Shown here piece after piece: positions 54,653 through 63,680 of a stretch of DNA of 64,000 nucleotides; position 1 is the first letter of the stretch; the number at the start of each line of letters is the position of its first letter. The stretch is taken from NCBI RefSeq assembly GCF_014982745.1, contig NZ_JADCKA010000001.1, positions 124,001-188,000 of the forward strand, written 5' to 3'. A program made the position numbers and the translations under genes. Source of the DNA: Gallibacter intestinalis. Lineage in GTDB: Bacteria; Bacillota; Clostridia; Peptostreptococcales; Anaerovoracaceae. The notes beneath the pieces were generated by a model. That model was not told the origin of the DNA, made no database searches, and saw only the letters and a list, made by a program, of their open reading frames with translations.

Positions 54653-56851
54653 ATGGAATATTTAAAGGGACTTAACGAAAAACAAAAGGAAGCGGTGCTT
54701 ACCACGGAAGGACCTCTGCTTATACTGGCAGGAGCCGGCAGCGGTAAGACAAGCACTATGACAAGAAGGATAGCCCATCTTGTTAAAGGCTGTAATGTAC
54801 CACAGTACAACATCCTGGCCGTTACATTTACAAATAAGGCGGCAGGAGAAATGAGAGAAAGGGTTGAAGCGCTTCTCGGAGACGATGCCCGAATGTGGAT
54901 AATGACATTTCACGCAGCATGTCTCAGAATTTTAAGAAGAGATGCAGAGCGTCTGGGATATACAAATTCCTTTGCGGTTTATGACCCTGTGGACCAGAAA
55001 GCGGTTATAAAAAGCGTCATGAAGGAAAAGGGAATCGAAGAAAAGAAGTTTCCAGTAGCAGGCATTCTGTCGGCCATAAGTAAGGCAAAGGAATCGGAAA
55101 TCAGCCCATATACCATGAAAAGCATGATTTCAAATTACAGGGATGAAGTGGTAGCTTCAATTTATGAAGGTTACGACAGAGTTCTTAAGAAAAACAATGC
55201 CATGGATTTCGACGATCTATTGCTCAATACGGTAAAGCTGCTTAAACAGGAACCGGATGTGCTGGAGCATTATCAGGAAAGATTCAGATATATCATGGTG
55301 GACGAATACCAGGATACAAATACCTTGCAGTATAAATTTATCAGTATGCTGGCAGAGCAGTATCAGAATATCTGCGTAGTAGGCGATGATGACCAGTGTA
55401 TATACCAGTGGCGCGGAGCCGATATAAGCAATATATTAAATTTTGAAAAGGATTTCCCAGGAGCAAAGGTAATAAAGCTTGAGCAAAATTATCGTTCTAC
55501 GGGAAATATTTTGGCTGCTGCCCATTCGGTTATTTCAAACAACAGCAGGCGTAAGGATAAAAAACTGTGGACTCAGGCGGAGGAAGGCAGTAAGGTTGTT
55601 TATGCCAGACTGGATGACGATAGGATGGAAGCAGGATATATCGCCCAGGAAATCGACAGGCTTATGAGAAGCGGCAGAAAGTACAGCGATTTTGCAATTC
55701 TCTACAGAACAAATGCCCAGTCCAGAACCTTTGAAGATGCCCTTTCGAGAAAGGATATTCCTTACAGGGTAGTAGGCGGAGTCAGATATTATGACAGAGC
55801 CGAAATTAAGGATATGGTTGCATATATGAGGCTTGTGGCAAACCCTGCCGATGAATTGGCCCTTATGAGGGTTATAAATTCTCCTAAGAGGGGAATAGGT
55901 CAAAGTTCCGTGGAAAAGCTTAGAAATGCTGCGGAATTTAACGGTATCACAATGTTTGATGCATTGTTAGACGAAAATATAACAGATGAGCTTCCGGCAA
56001 AGGCAGCAGCAGCGGGAATGGAGTTTGCAAAGACCATTGCTCACTATCACGAGGAAGTGGAAAACCTTAGAGTATCCGATATATATGACGGACTTTTAGT
56101 CCAGTCTGGATATCTGAAATATTTAGAAGAGCAAAACACACCGGAAGCCGATGGCAGAACTGAAAACCTTATGGAATTCAAGTCGGTGATTTTCGATTTT
56201 GAAGAGGAAGGTGAGCTGTCATTAAGTGAATTCCTTGAAAAGATAGCGCTGCTTTCCGATGTGGATAACCATGATCCAGACGAGGACGCTGTGACCCTTA
56301 TGACGATGCACAGTGCCAAGGGCCTCGAATTTCCTTTTGTATTTATGCCGGGCATGGAGGATGGACTCTTTCCTGGATGGAGAAGTCTGGACTCTCAGGA
56401 GGGCATAGAAGAGGAAAGAAGACTCTGTTATGTGGGAATGACTCGAGCCAAGGAAAGACTTTGCCTAACAAGTGCCGGATATCGCGTGATGTACGGACAG
56501 GGTAACTTTACAAGGGAGTCTCAGTTCTTAAGAGAAGTGGATCCTAAGCTTCTGACCGGAGACGGTGTGTTCAAGAAAAAGAATGAGGCATCTTTGGGAG
56601 AAAGAAAGCCTTTGGATGGTTACGGAGCATCTCAGCCGTATATGCCTTTTGCAACGGCTCAGGGAGCCAGCAGAGCGGTAAAGAAAAAGGTTAAAAATAC
56701 GGAAACCTTCAGCGAGGGAGATAGAGTATCCCACGGCAAGTTCGGAGAGGGTACCGTCATTAAGGTTGACGGTAATGTTGCCGTAGTGAGATTTGATACA
56801 GCCGGTGAAAAAAAGCTGGCTACGGATATCGCACCCCTTAAGAAAATTTAA
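54653..56851 (+). CDS. pcrA: ATP-dependent DNA helicase PcrA/UvrD
   Basis: The 732-residue SF1 3'-5' helicase unwinds DNA in repair and rolling-circle replication. It has LNEKQKEAVLTTEGPLLILAGAGSGKTSTMTRR (Q motif and Walker A, Lys32), TFTNKAAGEMRER near 63, VDEYQDTN near 216, DDDQCIYQWRGADISNI near 243 and VTLMTMHSAKGLEFPFVF near 546. The C-terminal 35 residues (GDRVSHGKFGEGTVIKVDG) form the typical PcrA RNAP-binding domain. It starts 3 bp after scpB's stop. Confidence 0.96.
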   Translation: MEYLKGLNEKQKEAVLTTEGPLLILAGAGSGKTSTMTRRIAHLVKGCNVPQYNILAVTFTNKAAGEMRERVEALLGDDARMWIMTFHAACLRILRRDAERLGYTNSFAVYDPVDQKAVIKSVMKEKGIEEKKFPVAGILSAISKAKESEISPYTMKSMISNYRDEVVASIYEGYDRVLKKNNAMDFDDLLLNTVKLLKQEPDVLEHYQERFRYIMVDEYQDTNTLQYKFISMLAEQYQNICVVGDDDQCIYQWRGADISNILNFEKDFPGAKVIKLEQNYRSTGNILAAAHSVISNNSRRKDKKLWTQAEEGSKVVYARLDDDRMEAGYIAQEIDRLMRSGRKYSDFAILYRTNAQSRTFEDALSRKDIPYRVVGGVRYYDRAEIKDMVAYMRLVANPADELALMRVINSPKRGIGQSSVEKLRNAAEFNGITMFDALLDENITDELPAKAAAAGMEFAKTIAHYHEEVENLRVSDIYDGLLVQSGYLKYLEEQNTPEADGRTENLMEFKSVIFDFEEEGELSLSEFLEKIALLSDVDNHDPDEDAVTLMTMHSAKGLEFPFVFMPGMEDGLFPGWRSLDSQEGIEEERRLCYVGMTRAKERLCLTSAGYRVMYGQGNFTRESQFLREVDPKLLTGDGVFKKKNEASLGERKPLDGYGASQPYMPFATAQGASRAVKKKVKNTETFSEGDRVSHGKFGEGTVIKVDGNVAVVRFDTAGEKKLATDIAPLKKI

Positions 56852-56883
56852 TTTGCATTTATCCCAAGGGAGAAATTACGGGT

Positions 56884-58857
56884 ATGTCAGATCAGCAAAA
56901 GAAGATGAGAGAACTGGCCGATAGGCTCAACAAAGCTTCTGAGGCCTACTATAAAGAAAATATCGAAATAATGTCCAATCTGGAGTACGATGCTCTGTAT
57001 GATGAGCTGGAAGCTTTGGAAAAGGAGACAGGTATAGTCCTTTCCGGAAGTCCCACTCAGAAGGTTGGCTATGAAACATCGGAAGGACTGCCAAAGGAAG
57101 AACATCCTTCAAGGATGCTGTCTTTGGATAAGACTAAAAGCATAGATGAACTGGCTGCCTGGCTGGGAGACAGAGAAGGCTTACTTTCCTGGAAGCTAGA
57201 TGGTCTTACCATAGTGCTCACCTATGAAGGCGGAAGACTGGAAAAGGCGGTAACTAGAGGAAATGGAGTAATCGGCGAAGTGGTTACACCTAATGCTAAG
57301 GTGTTTGAAAATCTGCCTCTGTCAATTCCATTTAAGGGAAGACTTACCGTAAGGGGAGAAGCTTTTATAAAGTATTCTGATTTTGAAAGAATAAATAAAA
57401 CCATCGATGATGTGGAAGCAAAATATAAAAATCCTAGAAATCTCTGTAGCGGCTCTGTAAGGCAGCTTAACAATGAGATTACGGCTCAGAGAAATGTAAA
57501 CTTTGCAGCCTTTTCCCTAACGGAAGCCACAAAAGAGGACGGCTCTGAAATGGATTTTGAAAATTCACGGGAAAACCAGATGAAGTTTTTAAAGTCCCAG
57601 GGCTTTGAGATTGTGGAATATGTAAGGCTTACGGGAAGGCAGGTGCCTGAGGAAGTAAAGAAGTTTGAAGAAAATATCAACAGTATGGATATTCCTTCCG
57701 ATGGGCTTGTGCTTATATATGACGATATAGAATACGGCAGATCCTTGGGAACCACTGCAAAATTTCCAAGGGATGCCATAGCCTTTAAATGGCAGGATGA
57801 AATCAGAGAGACAACTCTTAAAAGCATAGAATGGAGTCCTTCCAGAACAGGTCTTATAAATCCCGTTGCAATTTTTGAGCCTGTGGAATTGGAAGGCACT
57901 ACGGTAAGCAGAGCTTCGGTGCACAATGTGAGCATATTAAAGGAGCTTAAGCTAGGCACAGGGGATACAATAAAGGTCTATAAGGCAAATATGATAATCC
58001 CACAGATTGAGGAGAACATCACTCAAAGCGGACCGGATCCTCTGCCTGATGCATGTCCCGTATGTGGACACAGGACACAGCTTAAGGCTGAAGCGGGAGT
58101 GGAGACTCTTCACTGTGTAAATCCCGAATGTCCTGCAAAAAAAATAAAATCCTTCGCTTTGTTTGTAAGCAGGGATGCCATGAATATGGAAAACCTTTCT
58201 GAAGCAACCCTGGAAAAATTTGTTTCAGCGGGATTTGTAAAGACGCCGGCAGATCTTTTTAGATTAGATAGATATAAGGATCAGATTGTAGCTATGGATG
58301 GCTTTGGAGAAAAGTCATATGAAAATTTGCAGGAATCTGCAGAAAAGGCTAGGATAACCACTGCGGCAAAGCTTTTATATGCCTTGGGAATACCGGGTAT
58401 AGGAGCTGCCAATGCTGCTGTTATAGCATCAGCAGCGGATGACGATTTTGAAAGGGCCAGAAATCTGACATACGATGAGCTGGTGGCCATAGATGGTGTA
58501 GGAGATGTTCTTGCCGGGGCTTATATAGACTATTTTAGCGATGAGACAAACAACGAGATTGTGGATGATATACTTTCTCAGGTTAATTTTGTTAAAGAGG
58601 ATAAGGGCTCCGATGAGCTGGGCGGCAAAGTGTTCGTAATAACAGGCAGTCTCAATAGCTTTGAATCAAGAAGTCAGCTAAAAGAATTGATAGAAAAAAA
58701 TGGCGGCAAGGTGACCGGCTCTGTAAGCAAAAATACAGACTATCTTATAAACAACGACAGTCAGTCGGCTTCCGCAAAAAATAAAAAGGCAAAGGAACTG
58801 GGAATTCCGGTTATTACCGAGGAGGAATTTTTGCAATGCTGGAAATTGGAAAGATAG
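56884..58857 (+). CDS. ligA: NAD-dependent DNA ligase
   Basis: LigA joins Okazaki fragments. The 657-residue protein has the adenylated Lys104 in WKLDGLTIVL, RGE near 156, zinc Cys ligands (CPVCG and CVNPECPAKK near 395-420), HhH repeats and a C-terminal BRCT domain (about 583-655, GKVFVITGSLNSFESRSQLKELIEKNG). Some motifs are off consensus: RGNGVIGEVVT for RGDGTTGEDVT, and PRNLCSGSVRQL for PRNAAAGSLRQL. The clade is divergent but the architecture is full. It overlaps the next gene by 22 bp. Confidence 0.94.
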   Translation: MSDQQKKMRELADRLNKASEAYYKENIEIMSNLEYDALYDELEALEKETGIVLSGSPTQKVGYETSEGLPKEEHPSRMLSLDKTKSIDELAAWLGDREGLLSWKLDGLTIVLTYEGGRLEKAVTRGNGVIGEVVTPNAKVFENLPLSIPFKGRLTVRGEAFIKYSDFERINKTIDDVEAKYKNPRNLCSGSVRQLNNEITAQRNVNFAAFSLTEATKEDGSEMDFENSRENQMKFLKSQGFEIVEYVRLTGRQVPEEVKKFEENINSMDIPSDGLVLIYDDIEYGRSLGTTAKFPRDAIAFKWQDEIRETTLKSIEWSPSRTGLINPVAIFEPVELEGTTVSRASVHNVSILKELKLGTGDTIKVYKANMIIPQIEENITQSGPDPLPDACPVCGHRTQLKAEAGVETLHCVNPECPAKKIKSFALFVSRDAMNMENLSEATLEKFVSAGFVKTPADLFRLDRYKDQIVAMDGFGEKSYENLQESAEKARITTAAKLLYALGIPGIGAANAAVIASAADDDFERARNLTYDELVAIDGVGDVLAGAYIDYFSDETNNEIVDDILSQVNFVKEDKGSDELGGKVFVITGSLNSFESRSQLKELIEKNGGKVTGSVSKNTDYLINNDSQSASAKNKKAKELGIPVITEEEFLQCWKLER

Positions 58858-59831
58858 ACAGCGAGCTATTAAAGAAAATAGTGTTTGATAAAATCACATA
58901 TAGAAGGCCGGAAGTAAAAACAAGACCGGGCATAGGAGAAGACTGTGCAGTGGTAGACTTCGGACAGTGCGACTGCGTTATGTCCACTGACCCGATAACG
59001 GCAGCTGTCAATGAAATAGGAAGACTTGCTATACACATTACATGTAACGATATAGCCAGCAATGGAGTAAGACCTGTGGGTATTATGCTAGCAGCCATGC
59101 TTCCTCCAGGAACCACAGAAGAAGATATTGCTCTTATGATGGAACAGGCGGGAAAAACTGCAGCTCAGGTGCAGGTTGAAATTATCGGCGGCCATACGGA
59201 AATAACGGCAGCGGTAAATAAGCCGGTAATAGTTTCCACGGCGATAGGAATATCCCGTGACAGTGAAAAAAATTCCCATAAAAACATGAAGCCTGGTGAT
59301 GCGATATTACTCACCAAGAGAGCGGGAATAGAAGGTGCTGGAGTTATCGCAAATGATAATGAAGAGGAGCTTAAGGAAGTTCTCACAGATGAGGAACTTG
59401 AAATCGCCAAGGGCTTTCTCAATGAAGTAAGCGTTGTTGAGGAAGGCGTTGCGGCGGGCAGCGTAGGCACTTGCGGTATGCATGATGTAACCGAGGGCGG
59501 AGTTCTCGGGGCAATATGGGAAATGTGCACTGTGGAAGGAAAGGGTGCCCTTGTATATAAGGATAGAATTCCAGTTGACTCGGTTACAGAAAAGATAGCG
59601 AAGTTTTATGATATAGACTGGTTAAGATTGATTTCCAGCGGATGTATGCTGATAGTGGCTTCCAGTGAAAAAAAGGATGCTGTTGTAAAAGCGGTGGAAG
59701 ATGCCGGCGTTGCGATTAGCGAAATCGGTGTTATAGCTTCGCCAGAAGATGGAATAATGATTGAAGAAAACGGGATAAAAAGTCCTGTGGAGCCCCCTGC
59801 CAGCGACGAGCTTTACAAGGCGGTAAAATAG
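58836..59831 (+). CDS. AIR synthase-related/HypE-like protein of unknown role
   Basis: The 331-residue protein has the PurM/HypE/ThiL fold. Its motifs are RPGIGEDCAVVDFG near 29-42, STDPITAAVNEIGRLAIHITCNDIASNGVRP near 49-79, IIGGHTEITAAV near 113-124, and GMHDVTEGGVLGAIWEM near 213-229. Real HypE ends in a PRIC-type Cys motif needed for hydrogenase maturation; this protein ends PPASDELYKAVK without one. No hydrogenase genes are nearby. I infer a different ATP-dependent kinase or dehydratase-like function. The start lies inside ligA. Confidence 0.75.
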   Translation: MLEIGKIDSELLKKIVFDKITYRRPEVKTRPGIGEDCAVVDFGQCDCVMSTDPITAAVNEIGRLAIHITCNDIASNGVRPVGIMLAAMLPPGTTEEDIALMMEQAGKTAAQVQVEIIGGHTEITAAVNKPVIVSTAIGISRDSEKNSHKNMKPGDAILLTKRAGIEGAGVIANDNEEELKEVLTDEELEIAKGFLNEVSVVEEGVAAGSVGTCGMHDVTEGGVLGAIWEMCTVEGKGALVYKDRIPVDSVTEKIAKFYDIDWLRLISSGCMLIVASSEKKDAVVKAVEDAGVAISEIGVIASPEDGIMIEENGIKSPVEPPASDELYKAVK

Positions 59832-59845
59832 CCTTATGTCTGATG

Positions 59846-59874
59846 TTGACTTGTAGGTAATTTGCATTTATAAT
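59846..59874 (+). promoter_or_regulatory. Promoter of the SRP RNA gene
   Basis: TTGACT at 59846-59851 and a perfect TATAAT at 59869-59874 are 17 bp apart. The start would fall about 33 nt before the folded RNA, so a short leader may be removed. Confidence 0.75.
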
Positions 59875-59913
59875 CAACTAATGTGAATTGCCTTTTGGCA
59901 GCCTTACAAATAC

Positions 59914-60008
59914 GGTTGGGGTCCTGCGCAATGAGAGTCTGTGAACCTTGTCAGGTCCGGAAGGAAGCAGCAATAAGCGGATAAACTCATGTGCCGCAGA
60001 TCAGCCTT
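59914..60008 (+). ncRNA. ffs: Small signal recognition particle RNA (4.5S type)
   Basis: The conserved SRP tip is present: TGAACCTTGTCAGGTCCGG followed by AAGGAAGCAGCAATAAG, which binds Ffh and is required for membrane targeting. GGTTG at the 5' end (59914) pairs with CAGCC at the 3' end (60006). A T-rich stretch (TTTTCCGTTTTTTG) follows as terminator. Its position just before dnaX is typical for Bacillota. No Alu-type domain is visible, so it is the short form. Confidence 0.93.
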
Positions 60009-60065
60009 TTCCGTTTTTTGTAGGGCTACCAAGGGGCAATTTTAGATAGGAGACGAGATAGCAAA

Positions 60066-61652
60066 ATGTATAAAGCACTATATAGAGAATACAGACCGGA
60101 AGTATTTGAAGAAATGCTCGGTCAGGAACATATAGTAAAAATACTAAAAAAGCAGGTTGAAAGCGATTCGGTAAATCATGCCTATCTTTTTTGCGGCACT
60201 CGAGGAACAGGTAAAACGACCACTGCAAGACTTTTGGCGAAGGCGGTAAACTGTCTTTCTGAGGGCGAAAAACCCTGCGGAAAATGTGATAATTGCAGAG
60301 CCATAAAGGAAGGCACATTTATGGATCTCATTGAAATCGACGCCGCTTCTAACAACGGTATCAATGATATAAGAGAATTAAGGGAAAGCGTAAATTTCCC
60401 ACCGGCAGTGGGAAGAAAAAAGGTGTATATCATAGACGAGGTGCATATGCTTTCCAAGGAAGCCTTTAACGGTTTTCTAAAGACTTTGGAGGAACCTCCG
60501 GAAAATGTAATGTTCATTTTGGCAACAACGGAGCCGCAGAAACTGCCTCAGACAATTCTTTCCAGATGTATTAGAATGGATTTTAGAAGAGTATCTGAAG
60601 CAGATTTGGAAACAAGAATGAAGGAAATCTGCCAGCGAAAGGGAATAGAAATAGATGAAGATGCTCTTAAACTGGTGGCTACAAATGCCGATGGATCGGT
60701 GAGAGACGGTCTTACACTCCTTGAACAGTGCATTTCCGGAAGGGAAGGGAAGGTCACAAGGGATGATGTGCTTGATGCCCTTGGAGCTGTAGGTGAAGAA
60801 ACATATATAGATATGACAAATGCCATTGCCGATGGCGATGTTTCAAAATGCGTACTTAGCTTAAATGAAATTTTTTCTGCAGGCAAGGATGCAAGACAGG
60901 TAATGGGAGGACTGATAAACCATTACAGAAATCTTCTTCTCACGAAATATGTTAAAAAGCCGGAGCATATTTTAAATATGTCCCTAGAAAATGTGGAGAG
61001 AGTAAGAGAGCAGTGTCAGAGACTTGATACCGCAGAGATAAATAACGCCATAATACTTCTGTCAAAGACAGCAGGAGAAATGACATATTCCACACAGCCA
61101 AGAGTTCTTTTGGAGCTGGCTGTGGTGCAGCTGGCAACGGGAATGTCGCAGATGGTACAGATGCAGCCTGGTACCAAGATGCAATCAAAGCAGCCGGTAA
61201 AACAGGCACAGCAGATGAAGCCGTCACCGGAAACCAAAAAAACAGCTCCATCACAGGGTAGCATCGAAGTGAAGCCAACGGATGAACCTGAAAGAGAAGA
61301 GGTTAAAAGCGAACCTAAGAATGTGGCTGATATGGACATGGAAGAGGTATGGAGAGATGTGTGCAATGAGGCTGTGTCAAAGAATCCGATGCTGATAGTA
61401 GTGCAGCAACATACCTTTCCAAAGAAGATGACATCCGGTGAAATGGTAATCGGTGCTTTAAATACCACAGCTGTAATGATGCTTGAAAAGGAAAAGGAAA
61501 AATTAACTGAAATTCTCAGAAAGCAGACTGGCAGCAATATGCATATCGTGATAGCCGGAAATAATGAAAAAGAGGATCAAGGACAGAATGTCGAGGAAAC
61601 CGCACATATGGTAGAAGATATACTCGGCGTTCATGTAAAGATAGAAGATTAG
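60066..61652 (+). CDS. dnaX: DNA polymerase III subunit gamma/tau
   Basis: DnaX builds the clamp-loader. The 528-residue protein has Walker A GTRGTGKT at 44-51, zinc Cys at 63, 71, 74 and 77, DEVHML near 122-127 and an SRC arginine-finger motif. A variable C-terminus (about 360-528) has a Lys/Pro/Gln-rich linker. GGAGAC precedes the ATG. ybaB and recR follow, the standard trio. Confidence 0.96.
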   Translation: MYKALYREYRPEVFEEMLGQEHIVKILKKQVESDSVNHAYLFCGTRGTGKTTTARLLAKAVNCLSEGEKPCGKCDNCRAIKEGTFMDLIEIDAASNNGINDIRELRESVNFPPAVGRKKVYIIDEVHMLSKEAFNGFLKTLEEPPENVMFILATTEPQKLPQTILSRCIRMDFRRVSEADLETRMKEICQRKGIEIDEDALKLVATNADGSVRDGLTLLEQCISGREGKVTRDDVLDALGAVGEETYIDMTNAIADGDVSKCVLSLNEIFSAGKDARQVMGGLINHYRNLLLTKYVKKPEHILNMSLENVERVREQCQRLDTAEINNAIILLSKTAGEMTYSTQPRVLLELAVVQLATGMSQMVQMQPGTKMQSKQPVKQAQQMKPSPETKKTAPSQGSIEVKPTDEPEREEVKSEPKNVADMDMEEVWRDVCNEAVSKNPMLIVVQQHTFPKKMTSGEMVIGALNTTAVMMLEKEKEKLTEILRKQTGSNMHIVIAGNNEKEDQGQNVEETAHMVEDILGVHVKIED

Positions 61653-61671
61653 AGCAAATCGGGAGGAAAAA

Positions 61672-62031
61672 ATGGGTAGAAATATGAGAGCGGGCAAAAA
61701 GCCTAAAAAAGCCGGAGCAGGAAATATGAAACAGCAGATGGCTCAGATGCAGGCGGTGCAAAGGCAAATGGAGCAGCTGCAGTCTGAAATAAGTGAAATG
61801 GAAACTACAGCCACATCCGGCGGCGGAGCAGTTTCAGTAACTGTGAACGGAGATAAGGAAATTAAAAGCATAACCCTTCAGCCGGAAGTTGTTGACCCAG
61901 ATGATATTGAAATGCTTCAGGACCTGATTATGACTGCGGTAAACGAAGCAATGAGGCAGATGGATGAAATATCCAGCGGAGAAATGAGCAAGCTGACAAG
62001 CGGTCTGGGGCTTCCTCCTGGACTTCTGTAG
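61672..62031 (+). CDS. ybaB: YbaB/EbfC nucleoid-associated protein
   Basis: The 119-residue DNA-binding protein has an N-terminal helical part with many Gln and Met ([26 protein letters not shown]) and the core [40 protein letters not shown]. It is flanked by dnaX and recR. It has an unusual basic N-terminal extension ([17 protein letters not shown]). GGGAGG precedes the ATG. Confidence 0.95.
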   Translation: MGRNMRAGKKPKKAGAGNMKQQMAQMQAVQRQMEQLQSEISEMETTATSGGGAVSVTVNGDKEIKSITLQPEVVDPDDIEMLQDLIMTAVNEAMRQMDEISSGEMSKLTSGLGLPPGLL

Positions 62032-62045
62032 GAGAAAATCGCAAT

Positions 62046-62651
62046 ATGAAATATTATGCTAAACCTTTGAACAGACTTATAGGAGAGCTGTCAAAGCTGC
62101 CGGGTATAGGCGGTAAGACGGCGCAGAGACTTGCTTTTTATATTCTTTCTCTGGAAGACCAGGAAGTGGAAAAGCTGACAGGTGCCATAACCGAAGCTAA
62201 AGCTAAAATGAGGTACTGTTCGATATGCGGCAATCTTACGGATGAGGATCCGTGCAGAATATGTACTGACCACAGCAGGGATAAAAGCGTAATCTGCGTG
62301 GTGGAAAGTCCAAAGGATGTTGCCGCCATGGAAAAGATAAGAGAATACAAGGGACTGTATCATGTTCTCCACGGAGCTATTTCACCTATGGAGGGCATAG
62401 GACCTGAGGATATAAATCTCAAATCCCTTATTAAAAGGCTTCAGGGAAATGATGATGTAAAGGAGATAATTCTTGCCACAAACCCGAACATCGAGGGAGA
62501 AGCTACAGCCATGTATATAGCAAGGCTTATAAATCCATCGGGGATAAAGGTTACAAGGATTGCTCACGGAATTCCGGTGGGAGGAGATTTGGAATACACA
62601 GATGAAATCACGCTGTTAAAGGCGATGGAAGGACGAAAACCCCTGGGATAA
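62046..62651 (+). CDS. recR: Recombination mediator RecR
   Basis: RecR loads RecA at gaps with RecO or RecF. The 201-residue protein has Hh[18 protein letters not shown] near 18-34, zinc fingers Cys58, Cys61, Cys70 and Cys73, and a Toprim domain ([14 protein letters not shown] near 85-98). GGAG lies before the ATG. It closes the dnaX operon, before a terminator. Confidence 0.96.
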   Translation: MKYYAKPLNRLIGELSKLPGIGGKTAQRLAFYILSLEDQEVEKLTGAITEAKAKMRYCSICGNLTDEDPCRICTDHSRDKSVICVVESPKDVAAMEKIREYKGLYHVLHGAISPMEGIGPEDINLKSLIKRLQGNDDVKEIILATNPNIEGEATAMYIARLINPSGIKVTRIAHGIPVGGDLEYTDEITLLKAMEGRKPLG

Positions 62652-62678
62652 AAATGATAAATAGGGCTGTAGCCCACA

Positions 62679-62716
62679 AAAGAGGCTGTCACGCAAGTGC
62701 GAGGCAGCCTCTTTGA
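62679..62716. terminator. Terminator between recR and the PHP gene
   Basis: AAAGAGGCTG at 62679-62688 pairs with CAGCCTCTTT at 62705-62714. A smaller GGGCT/AGCCC hairpin lies just before it. Confidence 0.8.
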
Positions 62717-62735
62717 TTTCTTACCTTATTAAGTT

Positions 62736-63512
62736 TTACAGTGTCAGCTCCTGGACCTTTCTGAATTTCCTAAATGGTGTAAACAGATAACCAAGTCCTA
62801 CATTGTAGGCCATAAATCCGTACACTGCAGTCCAGTGCATTTTTCGTGCCATACCCGGTGTTGCTTCGCGTTCGCGACCGCCGGCACCTACGATTCTGTT
62901 TTCTCTGACAGCCCTTATTAAATCGTCGTTGCATGTTATATCTTCGTCAAACTCGGTATATCCCATGCCGACATAGTCTGCCTTGTGGGAATCTGAACCT
63001 CCCAGTCCAGGCTTACCGTGCTTTTCGGCCAACTGTGAAGCGAGTTCATTGGCCTGGGGCGTCTCACAGGTATTAAAGACTTCGATGAAATCGAATTGTT
63101 CTATCAGTGAGGCGTTTTTCCTTGCTGCTCTCAGACTCATAAAGCTGGAACTCTTTACCCCGTAAGGATGGGCAGGTCCTAAAATACCGCCATGCTGATG
63201 TACTATCTGTATAAGGTGTTTCAGGGTAAGACCGCGTACATTGAGGAGTTTGAGCTGTACTCCGTCAGGAAGTACCACTATGAAATGACCTGCATCTCTT
63301 GTATCGTATTCGATACCTTTGAGAACTACAAAGTCTTTAAACTCTTCTTCGTTGCGGATTTCGTCCCATACCTTCCACCCCTTTGAGGTGGTATGGTCGG
63401 TAATCATCATACCGCCGAAACCCTGTTCTTTCAGAAGTCTTATATACTCGTCGAGTGAGATCTTGGAATCGATGGAGCCGGCCCTGGTATGGCAGTGCAT
63501 ATCGATTTTCAA
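62736..63512 (-). CDS. PHP-domain phosphoesterase (TTG start likely)
   Basis: The 258-residue protein carries the PHP metal motifs: DMHCHTRAGSIDS, MMITDHT, GIEYDT, LGPAHPYG and GGSDSH. These proteins hydrolyse phosphoester bonds, e.g. nucleotides or histidinol phosphate; the substrate is not known. The C-terminal RKMHWTAVYGFMAYNVGLGYLFTP is hydrophobic. I chose TTG at 63512 because AAAGGA lies seven bases upstream; the open frame continues to 63536 (MKRRKEGILK) and an in-frame ATG lies at 63500. Confidence 0.75.
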   Translation of the reverse strand: MKIDMHCHTRAGSIDSKISLDEYIRLLKEQGFGGMMITDHTTSKGWKVWDEIRNEEEFKDFVVLKGIEYDTRDAGHFIVVLPDGVQLKLLNVRGLTLKHLIQIVHQHGGILGPAHPYGVKSSSFMSLRAARKNASLIEQFDFIEVFNTCETPQANELASQLAEKHGKPGLGGSDSHKADYVGMGYTEFDEDITCNDDLIRAVRENRIVGAGGREREATPGMARKMHWTAVYGFMAYNVGLGYLFTPFRKFRKVQELTL

Positions 63513-63608
63513 TATCCCTTCCTTTCTCCGCTTCAAAAATATAACTTCCTTTTATATTTACAGTATAATCCCCAAATGTGAGCAAATCAAGGATACTTTA
63601 AAGAACTG

Positions 63609-63637
63609 TTTTAATTTAATTGTCGAAGTGGTATAAT
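63609..63637 (+). promoter_or_regulatory. Possible promoter of the cardiolipin synthase gene
   Basis: A perfect TATAAT at 63632-63637 has a weak TTTTAA-like -35 box 17 bp upstream. Confidence 0.45.
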
Positions 63638-63680
63638 ACGATTACTGTATTGAAATGAAGGAAAAGGGTAGAGGAAAGCT

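Noticed and set aside
58836-59831. Hydrogenase maturation factor HypE
   Set aside because: The fold fits but the essential C-terminal Cys motif and any other hydrogenase gene are absent.
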